Of a stretch of 64,000 nucleotides of DNA, positions 42,403 to 50,178 are shown in pieces. Origin of the DNA: Methanothrix sp. (GTDB taxonomy: Archaea > Halobacteriota > Methanosarcinia > Methanotrichales > Methanotrichaceae); assembly GCF_016706325.1 (NCBI RefSeq), contig NZ_JADJJX010000001.1, positions 1,736,001-1,800,000 on the forward strand, written 5' to 3'. The notes beneath the pieces are model-generated. The model was given only the letters and a program-made list of their open reading frames with translations. It was not told the DNA's origin and ran no database searches. How positions within the stretch are numbered: position 1 is the stretch's first letter; each line of letters opens with the position of its first letter. The position numbers were made by a program, and so were the translations under genes.

Positions 42403-43608
42403 ATGCATATGCCGATACATCAGACCACCCAACAAACCTCTCCTCAAGCCTCTCAGGGCATCATTCACAGGACCCTGCCGGCAGGATCTCCTCTGGGAAC
42501 AGAGCATGAGTACTCCATAAACGACAGCCAATTTCGGCCCTTGGCCATCTCCGACCGGATCATTGAGAGGATTTGCGGCAGGGTGGAAAATGAGATATCC
42601 TTCGGAGGGATTCGCCTCTCAAAAGAGCTGCAAAAGCATGTTTTAGAGCTCATCCCGGCAAGCCCTGGAGGCCTGATCCAGTTGGAGGAGAATCTCTTTC
42701 GAGGGCTGCAGGAGCTATACCGGGCGACGGGGAATGAGTATCAATTTCTGGGCCTGGGAATGCATCCCCTTTTGACACTGGATCAGACCACCTGCTGGGA
42801 TCACGATGAGCAGGGCTACTACCAGGCATATGACAGGCTCTTTGACATCAAGCAGCATGGTTGGCTGAACATCCAGGCTCTGCAGATCAATATCCCCTAT
42901 GGGAATGAGAGAGAGCTGGTGGGGATGTTCAACAAGATCCGCTCCCTCATGCCCTATCTGGTGGCTGTATCTGCATCCTCTCCCATTGTTGAGGGGAGGC
43001 TCAGCCCCTATATGGACGCCCGGTTGGCCTACTATCGGGAGAATCAGTCTCGGATCCCACTGATCTGCAGGGGGATTATTCCCGAGAGGCTGGAGGGAAT
43101 CCGGGATTATGTGCAGATCAACCGCAATATCTACCGGGAGCTGAAAGAGCAGAATGCTCAGATCCTCTGCCATGAGTGGGTCAACTCCAGAGGGGAGATT
43201 GTCCGCTTTACCAGAAGGTGCCTGGAGATCAAGGCCATAGATGAGCAGGAGTGCCTGCGATCAGATATGGCGGTATGTGCCTTCATCATGGCCCTCCTTC
43301 GCTCTGATCTGGAGCTGGAGGAGGATGATGGCCACCTCTATTCTATGCTGGAGGAGGGCATCGCCGGGGGCGTGGCGGCCATGAGGCCGGAGCTGGAGAG
43401 GCTTTATGTCCGGGCAGAGAGGAATGCCTCAAGGGAGGAGCTGATATATCTGCCTTTGATAAGAGAGCGGATAGAACAGGGCAGCCTGGCAGAGCTGATG
43501 GCCCAGAGGCTGAAGGAGGAGAGGGAGATCCTGCCCATTTTCTCCCAGATGGCCTGCTGCCTGAAGGAGAACAGGCCCTACTTGGCAGAGGCAGAAGGCT
43601 GTGGCTGA
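42403..43608 (+). CDS. GCS2-type carboxylate-amine ligase (glutamate-cysteine ligase family 2)
   Basis: 401 residues resembling the GCS2 family of glutamine-synthetase-fold ligases. Near residue 32 is LGTEHEYSIN, the metal-binding G-x-E-x-E-like motif. Further segments include FLGLGMHPLLTLD, LFDIKQHGWLNIQALQINIPY, YLVAVSASSPIVEG and CLEIKAIDEQECLRSDMAVC. The family joins glutamate or another carboxylate to an amine. With the ATP-grasp ligase it gives two different amide-bond enzymes in one operon, pointing to a short peptide or peptide-like product. The product is unknown. Confidence 0.82.
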   Translation: MHMPIHQTTQQTSPQASQGIIHRTLPAGSPLGTEHEYSINDSQFRPLAISDRIIERICGRVENEISFGGIRLSKELQKHVLELIPASPGGLIQLEENLFRGLQELYRATGNEYQFLGLGMHPLLTLDQTTCWDHDEQGYYQAYDRLFDIKQHGWLNIQALQINIPYGNERELVGMFNKIRSLMPYLVAVSASSPIVEGRLSPYMDARLAYYRENQSRIPLICRGIIPERLEGIRDYVQINRNIYRELKEQNAQILCHEWVNSRGEIVRFTRRCLEIKAIDEQECLRSDMAVCAFIMALLRSDLELEEDDGHLYSMLEEGIAGGVAAMRPELERLYVRAERNASREELIYLPLIRERIEQGSLAELMAQRLKEEREILPIFSQMACCLKENRPYLAEAEGCG

Positions 43609-43684
43609 AGGCGCTCCAATCTTTCTGCAACACTGAGTGGCCGATGCGATACTAGGCCTATGGGCACGCCAATTTTGATGAAAG

Positions 43685-45040
43685 ATGAAAAGAATTTGTT
43701 CTGTGACCGGCAAGGCAGAGCAATACATTAAATACATTAAGCTAGAGATTATACCTGCCGGAATTCCTATGGTAGTTATCTTGCGTACAATAGATGGCGA
43801 GGTCAGGTCATATGAAACCGTTCGTGGTGAGGGCGGAGGGGAATATGGCCCTGATAAGTATGTCACGAAATGCGGAATGGAATGGAAAAGATCTCCTAAC
43901 CCCTATGAGACCTGCGATCACATAGAATGCGCCATTGATATACTAAGACGCAAAGCCCGTGGTGGCATTGTGTTCCTCCTAATTTTTTTGTTGATAGGCA
44001 TCGCTTCGTTCTTAATACTCAAAGATGAATTTGCTGTGATCACAGCCGGTTTCTTTATCTTTGCAGGTATTGGAAGTTTTGTATCCAGTTCAAGGGCGGA
44101 GAACAAACTCAAAGAATTGGAAGAGTATAATTACCAGGGAACGATCAATGGAATAAGAGCTTTTCCTGTGGATGTGCTCATTGAATTAATAGATGAAAAA
44201 GATTTACTCAGTTATGGCCATTTTCTCTGTGATAATGGTAGATATGATGATGCCATCAAAGCTTTTAACAAGGTCACCGGTCTGAATCCCAACTCTACTT
44301 CGACCTGGAATGAAAAAGGCAAAGTTTTGAAATTGCAGAATCGGCACAACGATGCCATTATAGCTTTTAATAGGGCTTTAGAGCTGGATCCAAAATTTAT
44401 AGATGCCTGGAACAACAAAGGGATGGCTCTTTATGATCAGGGTGAATATGATAAAGCTGTTGTAGCTTATGATAACGCCTTGAAGGTAAAACCAAAGTAT
44501 GCTAGGACCTGGTACAATAAAGGCCTGGTCCTCTATGCTCAAGGCAAATACCATGAGGCTATTTTGGCTTATGATAAAGCTATCAAAAATGATTCAAAAA
44601 TTATAGATGCTTTGTTTGACAAAGACATTTTTTTTGACAAAAGCATAATTATAGATTCTTTGTATGACAAAAGCATAGCCCTCAGGTCGCTCGGTCAAAT
44701 CAAAGAAGCAGATGAAACCTTAGATCAGGCCAAAAGAGAATTGAATTGCAAAGGAGCCGATCTCGCCAATTGCAAATTGTATCTTGAGGCCATTCAGGCC
44801 TTTGATAAAATCATAGGAATCGATCCAAAATTTATATGTGCCTGGATCAATAAAAGTATAACGTTATCTAAAATGGGCCGGTTTGGGGAGGCGATCGGAG
44901 CGATAAATCAGGCCATTGAAATAAATCCCGAGAGCCCGCGTGCTTGGAAATACAAAGGAATCATTCTCAAAAAAGCAGGCCAGAAAGCCGATTCAAAGCT
45001 TGCTTTAGCCAGGGCGAGGGAGTTGGGATATAAGGGCTGA
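43685..45040 (+). CDS. Membrane-anchored TPR repeat protein
   Basis: 451 residues. The N-terminal 90 residues are unrecognised (with cysteines in TKCGMEW, YETCDHIEC). Two hydrophobic segments (about 97-115 and 120-140: VFLLIFLLIGIASFLIL, ITAGFFIFAGIGSF) would anchor it. About seven tetratricopeptide repeats follow (YDDAIKAFNKVTGLNPNS, AWNNKGMALYDQGEYDKAVVA, TWYNKGLVLYAQGKYHEAI). An insertion rich in DK-x-FFD breaks the repeats near 315-335. TPR arrays bind partner proteins. Lower GC than the flanking genes suggests a different history. Confidence 0.85.
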   Translation: MKRICSVTGKAEQYIKYIKLEIIPAGIPMVVILRTIDGEVRSYETVRGEGGGEYGPDKYVTKCGMEWKRSPNPYETCDHIECAIDILRRKARGGIVFLLIFLLIGIASFLILKDEFAVITAGFFIFAGIGSFVSSSRAENKLKELEEYNYQGTINGIRAFPVDVLIELIDEKDLLSYGHFLCDNGRYDDAIKAFNKVTGLNPNSTSTWNEKGKVLKLQNRHNDAIIAFNRALELDPKFIDAWNNKGMALYDQGEYDKAVVAYDNALKVKPKYARTWYNKGLVLYAQGKYHEAILAYDKAIKNDSKIIDALFDKDIFFDKSIIIDSLYDKSIALRSLGQIKEADETLDQAKRELNCKGADLANCKLYLEAIQAFDKIIGIDPKFICAWINKSITLSKMGRFGEAIGAINQAIEINPESPRAWKYKGIILKKAGQKADSKLALARARELGYKG

Positions 45041-45158
45041 TCCCTGCCCAGAGCAGTATCTTTGGGCTCATATCTGCTGATTAAAATGCTCTTCAGAGAA
45101 AGCTATCTGGATATAGAATATATAAAATAACAATTGCAAAAAAAGGATATAGGAGTCA

Positions 45159-45491
45159 ATGAAACTAAAAATAATTAGAATAATCTTATTCGCACTGATA
45201 CTGACAATAACGTTGTCCATACTGGCATTTGCCCTTCCTGATGAGGCCACAGGCATTGTGACTAATATTGTGGATGGATGTACCATAGATGTCTCAGAGC
45301 TTGGAAGGGTTCAGTTGGCGGATATCGAATGTCCTGCTATTGATACCGCAGAAGGAATTCAGGCTAGAGATTTTACCGCTCAGTGGCTTTTGGATAGAAA
45401 GATCTTCCTCGATCTGGATAACCGGACGGGCTCCGATCAGCGTGCTCACTGGATTGCTGTATCTATATTGCCAACTCCGATGGATCGGTAA
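45159..45491 (+). CDS. Secreted thermonuclease-like protein, N-terminal part (frameshifted)
   Basis: A signal peptide (MKLKIIRIILFALILTITL) leads into an SNase-like barrel: ATGIVTNIVDGCTIDV, LGRVQLADIECPAIDT, QARDFTAQWLLDRKIFLDL. The usual calcium-site DGDT is DGCT here. After HWIAV the frame is wrong; in the next frame YIANSDGSVNTSKNFNRML follows, so the shift lies near 45455-45462, with no homopolymer. A real mutation is therefore more likely here than in aroE. Confidence 0.75.
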   Translation: MKLKIIRIILFALILTITLSILAFALPDEATGIVTNIVDGCTIDVSELGRVQLADIECPAIDTAEGIQARDFTAQWLLDRKIFLDLDNRTGSDQRAHWIAVSILPTPMDR

Positions 45492-45514
45492 ATACTTCGA
45501 AAAACTTCAACCGG

Positions 45515-45913
45515 ATGCTGCTGGATGCAGGCAATGCCTGTATCCTGGATTCATCTGATAATGAATTCACCCCCAGCCGGTGGTGGGGTGGGTTTATTCC
45601 ATCTCACATCTGCATAAAATCAAATCAGCAGAGCGGCATAGAGGACTCTGTCTCTTCCAGTTCTATATTTCAGCTCCAGAATACTCCCCCCAATACTGCC
45701 CCATCAAGCAAGACTTCCTTGGAGAAGGCACCCTTCTCGGGTTCGAGTTCATCAGGAGGAGAGTTCGTAGGATCTAGAAAATCAAATAAATATCACTATG
45801 CCAGCTGCCAGTGGGCAAAGAAGATAAAACCTGAGAATGAGATCTGGTTTTCAGGATCTCAGGATGCCAGAAACCATGGTTATGTACCATGCAAAGTATG
45901 CAATCCACCATAG
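45515..45913 (+). CDS. Thermonuclease-like protein, C-terminal part with Cys/His domain
   Basis: Continues the SNase domain (MLLDAGNACILDSSDNEF) and a Ser-rich linker, and ends in a 40-residue metal-binding-like domain: KYHYASCQWAKKI to YVPCKVCNPP, with one His and four Cys. Domains of this kind (Ada-like) often end secreted nucleases. The frame is open upstream of the first Met to the shift near 45460. Together with the previous entry the protein would be about 250 residues. Confidence 0.7.
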   Translation: MLLDAGNACILDSSDNEFTPSRWWGGFIPSHICIKSNQQSGIEDSVSSSSIFQLQNTPPNTAPSSKTSLEKAPFSGSSSSGGEFVGSRKSNKYHYASCQWAKKIKPENEIWFSGSQDARNHGYVPCKVCNPP

Positions 45914-46126
45914 ATCGGCATATTTTTTGGCTGTTAGAAGGGATTAATGATTTTCTGCACAGCCTGGGGAAGCCTTTAAGGGGCCGGAGCTTCGACGAAG
46001 AGACAGATAAGGCCCTTGCCAGGATCGAAGAGGGCCGGGCATTCCGGCTGATGGGCGGGATAAGTTGCGTGGAGGAGATCGGGACCGATTTGGCTGGCCC
46101 GGTCCAATCCTCCTCTCCGCTCGCTA
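45914..46126 (+). other. Possible antitoxin-like relic
   Basis: A frame open from 45889 reads FLHSLGKPLRGRSFDEETDK, then ALARIEEGRAFRLMGG, a phrase similar to the C-terminus of small antitoxins. It has no convincing start or end and runs into the opposite gene. I regard it as a relic at best. Confidence 0.25.
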
Positions 46127-47488
46127 TCATTCCTTCATTCCCCTTCCGGCCAGGATTCCCGTTGCTGCAGCTGCTACAATTCCCCTTGACAGACCAGCGC
46201 CATCTCCAGCTACATACAGTCCCCTCAGGGAGCTTTGGAAGCTGCCGTCCACCTCGATTCTCCGGGCATAGAACTTGATCTCCGGGGCATATATCAAGGT
46301 GGAATCGGCATTGACGCCGGGGATGATCTGATTTAATATCTCCAGGCCTTCGATGACATCCATCACTATCCTGTGGGGCAGGGCCATGGAGATGTCCCCG
46401 GGGGTCACATCCTTAAGGGTGTTCTCTACTGTATTGCGGGCGATCCTCTCCTCAGTCGACCGCCTGCCCTTATGCAGATCGCCCAGCCTCTGGATAACCG
46501 GCCTGCGCCCGCCGATGGTTGTGACCAGCTTGGCTATGGACATCCCATAAGCAGTGGTATCCTCCACTGGATGGGTCAGCTCCAGCCGTACCAGAAAGGC
46601 GAAGTTGGTATTCTCAGATTTCTCCACTATCATGGAGTGACCATTGGTGGCGATGAAGTCCGGATACTCCTCCTTGACCACAAATCCTCCTGGGTTGGTG
46701 CAGAAGGTGCGGACGAAGTCGTCGTACCTGCGGGTGACTATATGGAATTTAGGATCCCGATTTATCCGGGTGATGGGGTCCATTATGATCGAGGGCACCT
46801 CTATCCTGACCCCCACATCCAGGGGACCGAATCTGGCCTTGATACTGTATTTGTCCAGAAGAACGCTGATCCATTGCGCCCCTATCCTGCCCGGGGCGAG
46901 CAGAGTTCGATAAGCCCTCTTCTCTGTGCCATCGGCCAGCCGGACCCCGGCGCACCTGTCTTCCTCTATTATCAGGTCAACCACCCGGCAGCCGAGCAGA
47001 AATTCAACCCCCTTCCTCTCCAGATCCTCCTTGAATGCCGCTATGATCTGGGGGGTCTTGTCGCTCCCCATATGGCGCTGCTTTATGGGCACAAAACGAG
47101 CACCTGAGGCTGCTGCTTTTCTCCGGAGCAGTTCTTCATCGTCCTCAGCCGATTCGAGGAGCTTGTCGGGCGCGCCGTAACTGAGGAATGCCGAGTCCAC
47201 CTCATCTATCAGCCTCCAGGCCTCGCCCTTCGCCAGGCCCTCCAGATCGCCACCGATGGAGGGATGGAGGTTGAGCAGGCCGTCAGAGAAGGCGCCCGCC
47301 CCCCCCAGGCCGCACATTATCTGACAGGGAAAGCAATGCAAGCAGTGGCCTCGATCCTTCATTGGGCAGCCGCGATCCTTGATGTCCTTACCCTGATCGA
47401 TCACCAGCACCCTGGCATCTGACCGGGCGAGCTCCCGCGCAGCAAATAGGCCTGCCGGGCCGGCACCAACGATGAGCACATCGACCAT
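46127..47488 (-). CDS. FAD-dependent dehydrogenase (COG2509-like)
   Basis: 453 residues. The N-terminal dinucleotide site is DVLIVGAGPAGLFAARELAR. A cysteine-rich segment (GCPMKDRGHCLHCFPCQIMCGLGGAGAFSDG) follows, as in the family of uncharacterised FAD-dependent dehydrogenases. Near the C-terminus, GLYVAGDGAGLSRGIVAAAATG closes the FAD site. The cysteines could bind an Fe-S cluster, which is inference. The upstream side borders the second IS. The substrate is unknown. Confidence 0.9.
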   Translation of the reverse strand: MVDVLIVGAGPAGLFAARELARSDARVLVIDQGKDIKDRGCPMKDRGHCLHCFPCQIMCGLGGAGAFSDGLLNLHPSIGGDLEGLAKGEAWRLIDEVDSAFLSYGAPDKLLESAEDDEELLRRKAAASGARFVPIKQRHMGSDKTPQIIAAFKEDLERKGVEFLLGCRVVDLIIEEDRCAGVRLADGTEKRAYRTLLAPGRIGAQWISVLLDKYSIKARFGPLDVGVRIEVPSIIMDPITRINRDPKFHIVTRRYDDFVRTFCTNPGGFVVKEEYPDFIATNGHSMIVEKSENTNFAFLVRLELTHPVEDTTAYGMSIAKLVTTIGGRRPVIQRLGDLHKGRRSTEERIARNTVENTLKDVTPGDISMALPHRIVMDVIEGLEILNQIIPGVNADSTLIYAPEIKFYARRIEVDGSFQSSLRGLYVAGDGAGLSRGIVAAAATGILAGRGMKE

Positions 47489-47753
47489 ACAAAAATGATA
47501 TTAGGGTTATAGCTATTTATATCTGCGTCTGGGCGAGGATGGATCTGCATCAATACATTTATACCCCTCTCCTAAAATCTATTTTATCTTAGGGCTTCAT
47601 TCGAGCTGAATTCAAATTTAACTTACAAATTTAGAATATTTTTTTGATTAAACTCAAGGGGATGTTCAAAATACGAATTCAAGTAGCTATGAAAACTTTT
47701 AAGTAATTTGGACACCTAATATCAGGTTGCACAACCAAAGGAGGTTGGATATT

Positions 47754-48098
47754 ATGTTGTCTCCCTTAATTCCTGATATCAGGCATCCAAAATGGATTAT
47801 AGTCGTCAAATTACTTGAGATTATCGCTTCTCCAAGAGCTAATAAAATCGCGGGCAGATTAAAAATATATGACAAAGATAAATTTTTATTGTCAATCAAA
47901 GTCTTAATCCTATCGGATCTATTTGAAAGAGATATTTCAAGGCTTGTTTCCGAAATAAATGAAAATATTGCCTTAAAGAGGCTTTTAGGGATTAATTCAA
48001 AGGTAAAAGCAAATGAAATATACAAGATGCAGTCAAATCTCGATTATGAATTGATTTTCACGTTTTTAAAAGATTATTTCAGCCTAGAAAGAGATTGA
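47754..48098 (+). CDS. IS transposase, first frame
   Basis: From ATG 47754, with a strong AAGGAGGTTGG upstream: 114 residues (MLSPLIPDIRHPKWIIVVKL, ending FSLERD). It holds the N-terminal, DNA-binding part of an IS5/ISNCY-like transposase. The frame contains the heptamer T-TTA-AAA at 48065-48071 near its end. Reading in the -1 frame from there continues straight into the second part, so the full enzyme may be made by frameshifting. Confidence 0.75.
   Translation: MLSPLIPDIRHPKWIIVVKLLEIIASPRANKIAGRLKIYDKDKFLLSIKVLILSDLFERDISRLVSEINENIALKRLLGINSKVKANEIYKMQSNLDYELIFTFLKDYFSLERD
48065..48071 (+). promoter_or_regulatory. Candidate -1 frameshift slippery heptamer
   Basis: TTTAAAA in the zero-frame phase T TTA AAA, the canonical X XXY YYZ pattern. 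It lies 27 bases before the first-frame stop, and the -1 frame is the catalytic frame. Confidence 0.5.
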
Positions 48099-48796
48099 GG
48101 GATAAAAAGGTAGAAACAGTAATTATTGACACTAGTTCTATCGCTATCGACCTTAATTTGTGGAGAAACCGACATAGAATTGGTAAGGGAGATAAAAAAT
48201 ATAAATATTCATATAGTCCATCTATAGGATATTATGTCGGATTTAAGTTGATTTTGGCAATAAATCAGGATAATGAGCTCCTGGGGTTTGAAATTTTCAA
48301 AAACTCGCCCAATGACTCTAAAATGCTTATTCCTTTCCTCGATAAGCTATATCGCTCTAGAATTATCAAATCGGAAGATATAATCATCTGTGATAAGGGT
48401 TTTACGTCAAAAAACAATTATCAGACTATCATCAATAGATTTAACATCGTTCCGATCATATATCCCAGGAAAAACACAAATTTAGAGAAGATAATTCATA
48501 ACCTAAATCCACCTTTGGATTTGTTTTTTTGTAAAAAATATAATTTGGCCATTTGGAAACGAACTGTAGTTGCTTTCAAAAAACTAATCTATGAATGGGA
48601 GAGTTTCAAGATAATAAGGTCGAATATTGAAGATTTCTTTAATATCGCTAAGAATTTTCTAGGAATGAACCGAAACCATCAATATACGAAGGTTAGCATC
48701 GAAAAGAGGGTTGCCCGAATAATTTTCTTGACCCAAACGTTGATTTGTTTGTTGGATGATCTAAATATTGATAAAAGGGCCATACCATATTGGTGA
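48068..48796 (+). CDS. IS transposase, second frame (catalytic domain)
   Basis: The catalytic part, open from before 48068. Motifs: VIIDTSSIAIDLN (first Asp), FKLILAINQDNELLGFEI, IIICDKGFTSKNNYQTI (second Asp), and RSNIEDFFNIAKNFLGMNR (final Glu). The frame overlaps the first ORF by 4 bases at TTGA (48095-48098) if started there, but it fuses smoothly if -1 frameshifting occurs at 48065-48071 (FLKRLFQPRKRLRDKK). There are no internal stops, so the element looks intact. Confidence 0.75.
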   Translation, partial: KRLFQPRKRLRDKKVETVIIDTSSIAIDLNLWRNRHRIGKGDKKYKYSYSPSIGYYVGFKLILAINQDNELLGFEIFKNSPNDSKMLIPFLDKLYRSRIIKSEDIIICDKGFTSKNNYQTIINRFNIVPIIYPRKNTNLEKIIHNLNPPLDLFFCKKYNLAIWKRTVVAFKKLIYEWESFKIIRSNIEDFFNIAKNFLGMNRNHQYTKVSIEKRVARIIFLTQTLICLLDDLNIDKRAIPYW

Positions 48797-48812
48797 TCTT
48801 GGGAGAGGGGTA

Positions 48813-48821
48813 TACATTTAA
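48813..48821 (+). promoter_or_regulatory. TATA box rebuilt from the IS target duplication
   Basis: TACATTTAAAG at the right end of the IS, about 33 bases before the ferredoxin ATG (48848), has the spacing of an archaeal TATA box. Its first eight bases are the target duplicate. The native upstream element (BRE) now lies 1.25 kb away and IS sequence GAGGGGTA takes its place. Confidence 0.6.
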
Positions 48822-48847
48822 AGCGCATCATATCCTGCTGGAATAAA

Positions 48848-49291
48848 ATGTCGGTTTACATTGATATCGATAGGTGTATTGGCTGCCGCACCTGTGAGGC
48901 GGCCTGCCAGATGGAGCATGACGGCCAGGGGCACATCAATGTCCATTATGTGGAGGACCTGGCAGCCGTTCCCATCTTCTGCCGCCACTGCGAGGAGGCT
49001 TACTGCACCACCGCCTGCATCACCGGAGCTCTGTACAAGGATGGAGAGATCACCGCCTTTGATGCCAGCAAGTGCTCCGGGTGCGGCCTGTGCACCCTCG
49101 CCTGCCCCTTCGGTGTGGTCTGGACGGATAGGATCGCTCATAAGTGCGATCTCTGCCGGGATCGGGAGGGCGGACCGGCCTGCATCAACGTCTGTCCGGC
49201 TCAGGCCCTGTCAGATGATTTCGATCGGGCAGTGAGCATGGCACGCTCGCGTGCTGCTCGGACAATTGCTGCCTTCAGAGGGGTTAGATGA
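48848..49291 (+). CDS. Ferredoxin-type protein with four [4Fe-4S] motifs (HycB/CooF-like)
   Basis: 147 residues with cysteine groups CIGCRTCEAACQ, CRHCEEAYCTTAC, CSGCGLCTLACP, CDLC and CINVCP. This is the pattern of electron-transfer subunits of formate dehydrogenases, CO dehydrogenases and related oxidoreductases. It overlaps the second ferredoxin gene (ATGA). No catalytic subunit is nearby, so its partner must be encoded elsewhere or acts in trans. Confidence 0.88.
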   Translation: MSVYIDIDRCIGCRTCEAACQMEHDGQGHINVHYVEDLAAVPIFCRHCEEAYCTTACITGALYKDGEITAFDASKCSGCGLCTLACPFGVVWTDRIAHKCDLCRDREGGPACINVCPAQALSDDFDRAVSMARSRAARTIAAFRGVR

Positions 49292-49770
49292 TAAGAGTTG
49301 ACAGCAGCCTGTGCCTGGGTTGTCGATCTTGCTTTAATGTCTGTCCCAGCCAGAATATAATCAGAAGCGAAGCTAATGGAAGGGCGACAGTTCACTGGAA
49401 AAGCTGCAAAGAGGAGTGCGATCTGTGCGTGAAGATGTGCCCCAGCAAGGCCCTCTCCCTGGTGTCTGGGGATGAGGCTGAGCCCCCCTGCGAGCTCTCC
49501 TTTGACCTGGCAGCCTGCAAGATCTGCGGATCGCTATATGCTACAGAGCCCATGCTTGAGTGGATTGAGTCGGTCCTGCCTGAGAAGATTCAGAAGGATG
49601 CAGCCGGCCTGGAATGGATCCGGATCTGTCCGGAGTGTCGGCGCAATAAAGAGGCTGAGAGCCTGACCCGGCTGGTGCTGCCGGGGAGAAGAAAGGAGGA
49701 TTGGAGATGCTCCTGGCTCTTTACTGCAGGGAAGCGGGGTCTACATCCAGAGCGGATGAAATTGCTCTAA
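49288..49770 (+). CDS. [4Fe-4S] protein, second gene of ferredoxin operon
   Basis: 160 residues with CLGCRSCFNVCP and CDLCVKMCP (two clusters), plus CKICGSLY and CPECRRN, which look like a zinc or further cluster site. The middle helical part (PMLEWIESVLPEKIQ) is not family standard. The C-terminal 30 residues (EDWRCSWLFTAGKRG) look unusual and could be read-through of a lost end. It is coupled to the preceding ferredoxin. Confidence 0.8.
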   Translation: MIRVDSSLCLGCRSCFNVCPSQNIIRSEANGRATVHWKSCKEECDLCVKMCPSKALSLVSGDEAEPPCELSFDLAACKICGSLYATEPMLEWIESVLPEKIQKDAAGLEWIRICPECRRNKEAESLTRLVLPGRRKEDWRCSWLFTAGKRGLHPERMKLL

Positions 49771-50178
49771 ATGCAATCGGGGCCGCTTTTCCCACCCTCT
49801 GTCGGATGTAGCAGTCAGATTGGGCCTGAAACCATCTGTACCCCTTTTCCAGCAGGGAGTGCAAAGCATTCTCTGTTATCCTCAGCAGGGCGTTTGTGGC
49901 CTTCCATGCAGCATTCCAAAGCCGCGCTCCCCACCAAATACAAAAGCATGAATTGGCGGAGATAGGCCATCTCCCATCCATTCCTAATTCTCTATCCTGA
50001 AAAGCCATCCAATTCGATCCTGTGATCCTTGACCGTGGCGATCGATCTTTTGCTGATCATCTCCATCCCTGTCACGGATGGTGGTATTATTGCTGGAAAG
50101 GTTCAGGCTCTCATCTCTTTTCCCCGATAGAGCAAGCGAGCATTTGATAAAGCGGTAGCACATTCACAGCCTTAAAAG
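49771..50178. other. Gap of about 400 bases without a convincing gene
   Basis: Short frames on both strands lack start signals and normal composition. Near 50040 lies GTGGCGATCGATC and near 50110 TCTCTTTTCC. A TATA-like TTAAAAG at about 50173 immediately precedes the next gene. Nothing else is recognised. Confidence 0.4.

Larger units (their letters stand above)
47562..48812 (+). mobile_element. Insertion sequence inserted at a promoter
   Basis: Inverted ends TACCCCTCTCCTAAAATC (47562-47579) and GATCTTGGGAGAGGGGTA (48795-48812) match at 16 of 18 positions. The 8-bp direct repeat TACATTTA flanks both ends (47554-47561 and 48813-48820). The 1251-bp element is AT-rich and carries two overlapping frames of one transposase. 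The target site is the TATA region of the ferredoxin operon. Confidence 0.9.

Noticed and set aside
49721..50008. Minus-strand 95-codon frame after the ferredoxin operon
   Set aside because: Overlaps the ferredoxin end, with no recognisable domain, start signal or partner gene.
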